This document shows, piece after piece, positions 55,762 to 64,000 of a stretch of DNA of 64,000 nt. The notes below the pieces were generated by a model. That model did no database searches, was not told the DNA's origin, and worked only from the letters and a program-made list of their open reading frames with translations. The stretch spans positions 1-64,000 of the forward strand of contig JAWPHD010000289.1 in NCBI GenBank assembly GCA_037043455.1, given 5' to 3'. Within the stretch, counting starts at the first letter, position 1. Each line of letters opens with the position of its first letter. Origin of the DNA: Cyrtodaria siliqua. Lineage: Eukaryota > Mollusca > Bivalvia > Adapedonta > Hiatellidae. The position numbers and the translations under genes are program-made.

Positions 55762-56668
55762 ACTCAAATACAAGCTAATTTCTCTTATTAAAAAAACATA
55801 CGCTAGAGAAAATACTACATTTTTGGCCTGTAATAATATTAAAGCGTTTTTTACTAACGGTAGTTTAGACAATTATACTATGTGGACTTGCTATGAAGTT
55901 TGTGAAGCACTCATCTTCCTATTAGATAATATTTTCGTCAGGTATGGAACCACCGTTTATAGACAAATAGTTTTTATTTTGCTATGAAAGAGATTTCATG
56001 TTGAGATGTTATTGAAGCCTTTAATGACACCTCTCGGTATTTGGATGTCATATTGAACATTGACAACCCTTTCTTTCCAACTATGGTTAATAATATATGG
56101 GGTGTATGTGTCTCAACTTATTCGTTTATCAAGAGCTTGTACTCGAGTTGAGTACGTTAATATTCGTAATCTCTGCATAACTCAAAAGCTACTCAATCAG
56201 GGTTACCGTTACCATAAACTTCATAAAACCTTTGCAAAATTTTATTATCGTAACCCTGATCTTCTTTCCAAATATAACGTAATTTAAGGACTCTTCAGCG
56301 ACAAGAACTATCACAACCTGACTTCTATGGTGATGTGATTTATAGATTTCGTAAGATTATTGGTCATGATCACTTTCATACTATCTTTGTTAGACTTGTT
56401 AAAAAGTTTATCAAAAAAGGTTATGACCCTAACATTTTGCAACGTACTGCATGTGGTTTATAAACTGATTAAGATTCTTGGTCATGATCGCTTTCATACT
56501 ATCTTTGTTAAACTTGTTAAAAAGTTTATCAAAAGAGGTTATGACCCTATTATTTTGCAACGTACTGCATGCTTGGTGGTGGACCCTTTTACAGTTCGCC
56601 ACTATGCTTTCCTCTTTAACTGTACGATGACCGGACAGGCTGTGGACCCTATGATGACGCCTACCTAA
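55762..56668 (+). pseudogene. A-family RT, N-terminal and C-terminal pieces
   Basis: The N-terminal part reads LISLIKKTYARENTTFLACN, NIKAFFTNGSLDNYTMWTCY, EVCEALIFLLDNIFVRYGT and then decays at the GTNC block, which is lost. YLDD is represented by a decayed word in 56030-56050 (tatttggatgtcatattgaa, now YLDV). After a deletion the GVYVSQLIRLSRACTRVEYV to LLNQGYRYHKLHKTFAKFYY block is open (56060-56287). The C-terminal block appears twice, 56338-56456 and 56457-56575, before the normal MMTPT end at 56666. Confidence 0.8.
56338..56575 (+). repeat. 119-bp tandem duplication within the RT
   Basis: Two copies of the word set ggtcatgatcactttcatac, ttgttaaaaagtttatcaaa and ttttgcaacgtactgcatg lie head to tail, starting 56338 and 56457. 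The first ends abruptly at gcatgtggtttataaactg. Confidence 0.85.
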
Positions 56669-57029
56669 AGCCCATTGGGAGGGTGACGTTTGATGTTTGT
56701 CTATGATCTTTCTTGTCATGCCCTTAATGGTTTATTATGTTGTTGCAATGGCTTCTGCCAAGTTATTGAGTACCTTCATTGTGGCTTTCTAGGCTTTTGT
56801 TTTTTTGTATTATATTTACACGATTATATTTGTGTTTTACTTATATTGACTATTGATCATGCCTTGTTGGTTAGAGATTAGATCATGGCGGGGATTTCTT
56901 TATTGACACTGTCCTGTTTTAATTGGATGACAGTAGGTTAAGTGTGAGGGTTGGTGCACACTAAAACCGGTTTAAACCCCCCAGTGGCCCACTTTGCCAC
57001 TGACCGTTCAAGGAGCGAGCCCTATTGTC

Positions 57030-57972
57030 AACCCTTTTGTGTTTGTGATGTCGTTTGCGTTTATTATTCCTTTTGCCTTCTTGTATGTCTGTTTGCGTGT
57101 TTGTTCCTGTGTTTTTGGTTGACCGTTCTCCTTGATTGCTACTTTCCCTGTCCGATCTTTTTATATTTCGTATCTCGACTGGTTATTTAACTTTTTGTGT
57201 GCGCTAGTTATTACCTAATGCTTATTAAGTGTTAAAAATGATACTACGTTCCAATAAGTAGTCGTGGTCAAATAGTTAAACGTATATCCTTCAAAACATA
57301 AAATCGCAAGGTCTCTGGTTCAAATCCTGTCTGGGCCAGTTGCTTTCCCGGAAAGTAGTGATATTAGGGCCTGGTGAACCTCATCAGGTAGCAGCGTAAG
57401 TGTATCGAGTGTAGAATGTATAATGACTTGTTGTATGCTGGGAGGATCGGTATTGTTGTCGTTCAATTAAGTTTGATTTTGGAAGAAGTCATTCACGATA
57501 TTTTCCTTTTCATAATCATCTGTAATTTGGAACCCTTTTGTGTTTGTGATGTCGTTTACATTTATTATAGCTTTTGCCTTCTTGTTTGTCTGTTTGCGTG
57601 TTTGTTTCTGTGTTCTACTTGAGTGCTACTTTCCCTGTCCGATCTTTTTATAGTTCGTATCTCGACTGGTTATTTAGCGCTTGATAACTTTTTGTGTGCA
57701 CTAGCTTTCATGTAATGCTTAATAAGTGTTAAAAATGCTACTACGTTCCAATAAGTAGTCGATGTCAAATAGTTAAACGTACATCCTTCAAAACATAAAA
57801 TCGCAAGGTCTCTGCAGCGTAAGTGTATCGAGTGTAGAATGTGTAATGACTTGTTGTATGCTGGGAGGATCGGTATTGTTGTTGTTCAATAAAGTTTGAT
57901 TTTGGAAGAAGTCATTCAAGATATTCAAGATATTTACCTTTTACCTTTTCATAATCATCTGTAATTTGGAAC
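57030..57972 (+). repeat. About 500-bp tandem duplication of a tail and SINE-like repeat
   Basis: Unit 1 (57030-57530) comprises the last 135 bp of an A tail, the word cgtatctcgactggttattt, and a tRNA-like stretch at 57240-57340 (A-box-like gtggtcaaatagttaaacg, B-box ggttcaaatcc). A body with gggcctggtgaacctcatca ends the unit. Unit 2 (57531-57972) repeats it with a deletion of the B-box part (ggtctct joins gcagcgtaag). The junction word tctgtaatttggaac is shared by both unit ends. Confidence 0.8.
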
Positions 57973-58007
57973 CGTTATTGTTCTGTTCGTTCATACGTGT
58001 CTACATT

Positions 58008-58712
58008 ATCTGTCTCTGTGCGAGTCTCTTATTCAAAACATTATGATATATCTTGCATGGAAGAGACAGTATGGTTATTGATCAATAATTCTAAAAGATT
58101 CTTGTTTTGATAGTTACTTTGATAATTGTATTTTGAACAAGAGATACACGCAGACTTCACTTCATAGCACCTCAGTTTCACCCCAGTTGCCTTCCGCTGT
58201 AACCAATGAAATGAAGCGTGAATTTATCATACATAAATATCTCTTGTTTAAATTTGTTCTCAGTTCGCTGCCTAACTCTGATGTGCAATTAGTTTTTTCT
58301 AGACGTCATCTAATTCAAATAGTGTATAACAATAGGACTTTACACTAGCTGATGTCGTGGAATCTCCAATTACTTTATTGTATCAATATATAAAAGGAAC
58401 ACACATTCAATCAAAACATCAAACACAAGTTCATCAGATTGAGTGATTAATAAAAAAAAAACATTGACTGAAATAGGCGCTCTATTTATTTCGACATCGA
58501 TTTATTCAGTTATGATGTTACCAATAGCGTATCATGTGTAACCAACAACTATTAATTATTACATCGCTGTTAAAATCAGGCACCACACAAGTAATATCTC
58601 TTATTGGACGTAACTGCCTGCATATTAGTTTCGTCATCTGACTAGTTCTATTTAAATACATACGTAATCACTTCCTTTAACTAACTATACAAACACACTT
58701 TATTTTATGTAC
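58008..58712 (-). repeat. Inverted duplication, right arm part II
   Basis: Reverse complement of 23865-24610, moderately diverged. It contains a 71-codon open frame (58133-58348) that is not conserved as open in the partner arm, so I do not call a gene. Confidence 0.8.
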
Positions 58713-59779
58713 ACAGAACACATTTCGTTAACCTGTATAAATAAACATAAGGTAACAAACTCTTTACTTAAATCGTATGTGCGTTAAATGCATGCCTTTA
58801 TTCTTAATTGCACGCTCATGGCGAATTTTTAATGTATTTTTAGACAACGAGTTTTGCACATCGTACCTGTTTACAGGTAGCAAGCATTATAAGTTACAGA
58901 CGAAAAATGGTTTGTCGATCTCGGGGGTAAAACAACGACCTTCTTAATTGATACAGGCAGTCGTTCTTAGCACTGTAATATGGACAGGTTTTTAGAAAAT
59001 GGTATATATATTGCCATTTATTATGATGCAACATAATTTGACATATATATGAAATCACCTCAAGTCACATCAAGTGGTCCATCACTTCACACATGTAAAT
59101 TAACTTGAGTGGTGTAATACTTCATTTTATCAAATTGAAACTAGAACCCGTCTGTAAACGTTATCTCGGTGTTTAATCGTAGATTTATCTACGTCTATTA
59201 GCAGAGCTGAGTTTTTCAAAATGGCAATATCCCTATTAGTTCCAGCTAATGGCACGTTTTATATGTTTGTAAAAAATCGGTATAAAATCATCTGTCTACT
59301 GCATCGAGTTGTTTATACAGGTGCAGTTATACATAATATTTACTGCATAGAATTTTAAAATGAGAGCAGAAACAATAGTTCTATTCACAGGTAGGGTTCT
59401 TCTAATTTTAATTTTAGTTTTATTTCTGTTTTTGTGTCATCATAAATAATAAATCAGAATATCTTGGTCCCAAGCGTTTACTGGTTAAACAGAGTTTATT
59501 ATCAGACAAAATGTTTCTTATACACACATGCATATTATTATAACATAGATGTCTTACAACGTAAGACAGAATACTAGTATCCCAATGTTATTCCAAGTTA
59601 TTTGCTTTCACTAGTTGACCCTTCCACGTCAATTAAAAAACAGTTCAATACATTAACAGATATGTTAAAGTTAATAATTTTGAAAAAACAACTCCAAATC
59701 AATTTCTGTGTCAGACCTAGTCGTCAATATAATGATTCTATTTTATATCAGCTGTTGTCTGCAATCTTTTTAAAAGCAC
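58713..59779. other. Stretch without recognised gene
   Basis: No supported gene. At 59085-59160 the word acatgtaaattaacttgagt with ggtgtaatac resembles 25550-25600, a dispersed repeat. Confidence 0.35.
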
Positions 59780-59925
59780 TATATTTTTGTGTTTGTGACG
59801 TAATAAACCTTTATTCCTTACTAACATTACCATTCATTTTGTCTTTTTGCGAGTGTTTGGGTTTACTGTGTTCTGTGAAAGCTGCAATTCCTGTTCGACT
59901 TTTATACTTATTTTTGTTTCATGCA
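59780..59925 (+). mobile_element. Family C 3' tail, plus strand
   Basis: Words tttttgtgtttgtgacgtaa, cattaccattcattttgtct, ggtttactgtgttctgtgaa and agctgcaattcctgttcgac with a ttttatactta end give a clean C terminus. About 145 bp, truncated. Confidence 0.7.
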
Positions 59926-60082
59926 AATAACAATTGACTATCGCATTTCTGACTGTCTTAATATATTTTAAAAGCTGAACGTTTTAACAATTGTTCATTT
60001 GAGAGTCTAGATGCTGTCATATTGCCTTAATAAAGCTGTATAATACCAGTATTGTTGGACAACACGCATCAAACATAGAACG

Positions 60083-61312
60083 TGCACTGTATAATATGAA
60101 AATGGCATGAGACCTGATGCCATTCTATTGAATGATTAATCTCAGTGAAGTGATATCTGATTTGTTTGCACACCTATGTCAATACGTTTGAATATCAATC
60201 TCTAATTTGACAAGCATCCATCAAAAGGAAGAAAAAGTGCAACTGGCTTATCGTTATATCCCATGATTGGCGGTATCGCATTCCCAGATTATCGAATCAA
60301 TTATTAACAGATTTAAACATGATATAAAATCCTTTTCATTTTCGTATTAGAATCATTTGATTGGAAACATCCTATTTCTAGGATAATAAATCATTGTACA
60401 AGTTTATACGAGAGAAGTTAACATCATACATGTTAGGAAATATCCAAAATGCAAATGGAGCAATAAACTTTGAAGTTATTATGGACTCTAATAATGTCTT
60501 CGCTTATTCCTAAATTGAATGTAGAAATATTTTCAACCAAGCTTAAATACTCGTATTGCGTGTTTAAATAAAAACTTAGAATGGGGTATTATTAAAATCC
60601 TACAATAAATAAAGAAGATATTTATTATTTTGGATAACTTTCCGTCATACCGTACACGAAACGTATATTTTATTTCGCTATAATATACTGAGAGAAAATA
60701 TAAATAATACTGTATACAAGATATACTGACATCTTGGGACTTTACGGGCCTTACCCCTACGTTTATTTATTCGTTACGTCATTAAGATATGCGACTGTTA
60801 TTGATGTGGATTTAATAAAATGTTGTGTCTATGGCAGTAGTTTCTTGATTTTACAACCAAAAATGTATTATTTCCAGGGTGCAATAAAAACTTGCTATAC
60901 TTTATTCCCTCAGTATGTATGTATTCAATCATTCAGAATATTCATTTTACAAATTTATTGCAGCATTATTTCATTTAATTAAAATACATTTAATCTGATC
61001 ATCAAGTAACGAGTTAACAGCACATTCTAACCTCAGATTTATTTTTGGAATGGCCACACAGCTCTTTTGCCGATATTCTAATCATCGAATAAATAAATAG
61101 AAGTAGCATGTAGTCAATGTGGATCATTTGATATTGTATTTTACGCGGATGCCGGTATCTTTCTCTCGACGAAAATATATTCAAGAAGAGAAATAGAAAT
61201 AGCATATCAATAGTTAATCCTTGCATCTTTAAAACGAGCATTATACATTATGACATGATAATAATGAACAGTCTTTTGTTATTAAACAATAAAACTATAA
61301 AAGTGTTGCAGG
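60083..61312 (-). repeat. Inverted duplication, right arm part I
   Basis: Reverse complement of 17037-19250 without the 280-bp array and the SINE. It preserves the empty SINE site (gaatcaattattaacagatt near 60298) and the empty site of the tandem repeat (near 61125). Confidence 0.8.
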
Positions 61313-61317
61313 TAGAA

Positions 61318-61590
61318 AAACGAAAAGGTTGAGAAACATAGACCCCATAACATGTTGGTCGTAGAACATCTCCATATAAGTTGGGATTATTAACAAGGTC
61401 AAACTTAGAATAATTTCTCTTGTCATAGATGTGGCTAATTATTTTTCCATTTTCAGTAGAGAAATGGAAATCAAGAAAAGAAGCAACACTATCAGAAATG
61501 AAATGTCAGCTTTGTTGAGTTGAATACATAATGTCAGCTTTGTTGAGTTGAATACATAATGTCAGCTTTGTTGAGTTGAATACATACTGA
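61318..61590 (-). pseudogene. A-like RT middle fragment with a 28-bp triplication
   Basis: Minus-strand pieces correspond to LNKADI, VASFLDFHFSTENGKIISHI, YDKRN, LVNNPNLYGDVLRPTCYG and VYVSQ in the family's order. The word gtcagctttgttgagttgaa (the LNKAD codons) is tandemly tripled, 28-bp units at 61503, 61531 and 61559. No tail is attached. Confidence 0.75.
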
Positions 61591-61604
61591 AAATACTGGA
61601 AGCA

Positions 61605-61870
61605 ATTAACTCAAACAAGAGTAACAAGAAGAAGACTCGGTTTTATTGAGTCTGTTCGTATGAGGTAATGTAAAGTGCAACACATTTCACGCTTCCTAGC
61701 ACCGGCTAAAGAGATACTCTACTTTAAAGCCAAAATACTGGGTTTGATAATCCAAACGAACCAGTAAAAAAGTATGTAAGGAGAAATTTGGAACTCATCG
61801 TACACGGTAAATACTAAAAATATTGCAGTCTCGGTTTGATTGAGCCTGTTCATGAACGGTATTGAAACTA
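61605..61870 (-). repeat. 280-bp repeat, reverse copy, partial second unit
   Basis: The words actcggttttattgagtctg, gaggtaatgtaaagtgcaac and cacgcttcctagcaccggct are the reverse complement of the repeat at 17321-18190. A second incomplete unit starts near 61800 (tactaaaaatattgcagtct, cggtttgattgagcctgttc). Confidence 0.75.
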
Positions 61871-61984
61871 TCTTGCTACCATTTACGCCCTCTAGTCCCA
61901 GTTTGAGCAGAAATCAGTATTAATCATGTCCATAGTACAGAAATTGAAGCTATCCCGAAGATGATATGCATATGGCGGTGAACA

Positions 61985-62520
61985 TGGAATATAGATATAA
62001 AAATCGAACAGGATAAGCAGCATTCAAGGACGACAGTCAACCACAAACACACACAGAAACAAAGAACAAATTTAAAGATGAATAAAAGGCCAAATAAGAC
62101 ATCACAAATACAAAACAAGGGTTGACAATAGGGCTACCGCCTTTGAACGGTCAGTGGCAAAAAAGGCCGGTGGGGGGGGGGGGGTCAAATCGGGTTATAG
62201 GGTTCACCAAACCTCACACTTACCCTACTTCAGCCCAATTAAACGGGACATTGTAAATAAAGAAATCCCCGCCATGAACTATACTCTAACCAACAAGGCA
62301 GCATTAATAGGCAATATAAGTAAAACGCAAAGATGCTCGTGAATATATAAATACAAAAAAACAATAGCCTAAAAAGCCACAAAGAAGGTACTCATTGACT
62401 TGGCAGAAGATAGAGCAACAAAAGAATAAACCATTGAGGGCACGACAAGACAAGACTATTGAAAAACGTCACCGTCGTTTTGGGCTTTAGGTAGACGTTA
62501 TCATAAGGTCCACAGCATAT
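61985..62520 (-). mobile_element. A-family tail, minus strand
   Basis: Complete tail from ataaaaatcgaacaggataa to ttgggctttaggtagacgtt and gtccacagc, with the hairpin near 62140 and a G run at 62172-62184. The RT is absent: sequence changes at 62520, so this is a tail-only insertion. Confidence 0.85.
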
Positions 62521-62679
62521 GCTGGGTAGTCCTAAGACAGGTCGGCTCGCTTTCAGTATAATGTGACTGGGTGGATTTCCATACTTTGTGTCTACGCCGG
62601 GATGTTCCAGCAGCACTATAAAGTTGAGCAGTGAGCCCATTCAGAAACACACGTTCAAAGCAAACAACAATCGCTATAT

Positions 62680-62800
62680 GGAAATTATGCGACACTACAA
62701 CCATAACCTGATTACCGTCTTTGAGCGGTCACTGGCAGAAATTTCGCTAGGGTGTAAACTTGGTTCTAAGGCTCACCAAACCTCTCTCTAACCCCCTCAC
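62680..62800 (+). mobile_element. Very degenerate tail scrap
   Basis: Words gattaccgtctttgagcggtc, ggtgtaaacttggttctaag and gctcaccaaacctctctcta recall the minus-strand tail order (hairpin, gttctaggg, caccaaacctcac). It is old and diverged; orientation follows the minus-strand tails, and the strand shown is only the reading strand. Confidence 0.4.
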
Positions 62801-63924
62801 CACACAAATACATATACATATATACGGCTTCAAATCATCAAGATTGACATATATTTATTTTACCGATGAAAATAATATATTTGCTAAATATAATCAATTT
62901 TAAATAAAAAGCATTTGCCGGGTATCGATCCGATATTTTCACACAGCCCTTACGGTATATTTAATATTTAATTTGTTTTACAAAGGACCCAAATATAGAT
63001 TTAAATTAATGAGGTTTATATTTATAATTGCAGTGCTGAGATCGTCCACTCAGTTCGTCCAATCTAATTAGGAATGTAGTATACAATGGCATCGTAGAGG
63101 ACAGGTCGACCCGATCTCTATTTTTATAAATCAAATAATACATAGCATTATAAATTTCCTTTCTCGATTTTTTTACGGCAAACAACTCCGAGACTTAGAT
63201 TTACAGCAAACACTTTGAGACCTATATCTTCTTTGCGTAAACTGGAAACAGGAAGTCAATGCCACACATTTGTTTTAGTGCTTGCTGACAAAGCAGCTAA
63301 TAACGTCAAAATTGGCTTTCGCCTGCATTACGTCGGGAGCCCTAAATCGTATAAATTTACTGAGGGTACTATTGCTTCGGATTGTATTACTCAGTGTACT
63401 GTTTAAGCCCAGAATGATGACATGTATCCCAGCTCATGTATATGGAAGTTGGCATATTCAATTATCAATTATTATCTATAGTTATATCACATTGGTTAAA
63501 TAATTTGAATTTGGCTTCAAAGAAAACACACACGGCATGTGTATCGGCATAGGCGATTTGGTATTGTTTATTTTCCATGACATCATATCTAGAAAACAAC
63601 ACATTTTACTTTAATATGTGTTTTCTTTCACCGACGCACGTTCAATAAGGCTATTTGATGTCGGTCGGATTATCTTTTATAGCGCATGTTCATTTAGGTT
63701 CTTCTCTAAAATTGGACTCGAGCCAAGACATCAGATCTGACATCTTAAATACATTATGTAACAAAGACAATCCTCTGAATGGTCTGGTCGTGGATATAGG
63801 ATGATGTTAAGTAACAATGTCCGTCTAGACTTTCTAGCGTGTACAGCCAATTAATGTAATGGTTTATATAATGCCATTCAATGTAAACAGCCAATCCCAG
63901 CCTCCAAATATTGATCTCGCACGG
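62801..63924. other. Stretch without recognised gene
   Basis: Short open frames at 63215-63406 and 63282-63503 overlap and show no domain. A B-box-like word (reverse of ggtatcgatccgat, near 62935) stands alone without an A box. Nothing is supported. Confidence 0.35.
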
Positions 63925-64000
63925 GAGAATAGAAAATGTAGCTTTTACAGTCAAATCACACACACAAACGGGTTGAAAATAGGGTCTCCGCCAGGAAACG
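63925..64000 (-). mobile_element. Family C tail, cut by the window end
   Basis: The words gagaatagaaaatgtagctt, ttacagtcaaatcacacaca and gggttgaaaatagggtctcc are in C-tail order in minus orientation. It continues beyond the window. Confidence 0.5.

Larger units (their letters stand above)
55762..57165 (+). mobile_element. A-family copy fused behind a LINE ORF1
   Basis: It starts in the RT N-terminal region (aaatacaagctaatttctct), has an internal deletion removing the middle of the RT near 56095, a 119-bp tandem duplication in the C-terminal region, and a complete tail ending tccctgtccgatctttttat at 57165. The open frame crosses from the gag into this RT, but only by chance of the junction. 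Confidence 0.85.

Noticed and set aside
60734..60982. 82-codon plus-strand frame
   Set aside because: It lies in the inverted duplication, and the partner arm does not keep the frame open.

Overview
This window looks like transposon-rich, gene-poor nuclear DNA from an invertebrate animal, most likely a mollusc and probably a bivalve. The basis is its AT-richness, the absence of operons or long intact host genes, and a mixture of retroelements, tRNA-derived SINEs, MITEs and minisatellites of the kind I know from bivalve genomes. The species call is an inference from family resemblance; no host gene settles it. I see no rRNA, no functional tRNA gene, no CRISPR array and no complete host gene. 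One short open segment behind a good splice acceptor (27588-27865) is the only candidate host exon.

The dominant component is one lineage of non-LTR retroelement with a reverse transcriptase (RT) of the type that reads GTNCAPL and YLDD, which I take to be Penelope-like (perhaps Naiad-like) by inference. At least 25 broken copies lie on both strands. They fall into three tail families, called here A (for example 5399-7830, 35605-37145, 42925-43740, 47985-48690, 55762-57165), B (31130-32830, 19632-20163, 21525-22330, 14305-14585) and C (many short 3' tails). A and B tails share a small hairpin, and several A copies carry tandemly repeated tails.

Other elements are an APE-type LINE on the minus strand (49480-53998, two frameshifts, one in-frame stop, YADD changed to YADG); a LINE gag/ORF1 fragment on the plus strand running straight into an A-family RT (54806-55987); a LINE RNase H fragment (1297-2080) and a LINE C-terminal fragment (13955-14299); an internally deleted Tc1/mariner element with matching inverted repeats (41626-42570); a 4.6 kb candidate CACTA-like element with TTA target duplications, subterminal repeats, an internal 44-bp satellite and two nested insertions (44678-49304); MITEs and foldback hairpins; and two or three tRNA-derived SINE pieces.

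Older large-scale structure is also visible. An inverted duplication links 17037-24610 with 58008-61312 in mirrored order, and a direct duplication links 8988-10505 with 25992-27435. Comparing the copies reveals occupied and empty insertion sites, which date the SINE, the 280-bp tandem repeat and a C tail as later than the duplications. Minisatellites with 28, 44, 45, 47, 56, 87 and about 280 bp periods are scattered through the window; several arose inside transposon tails.
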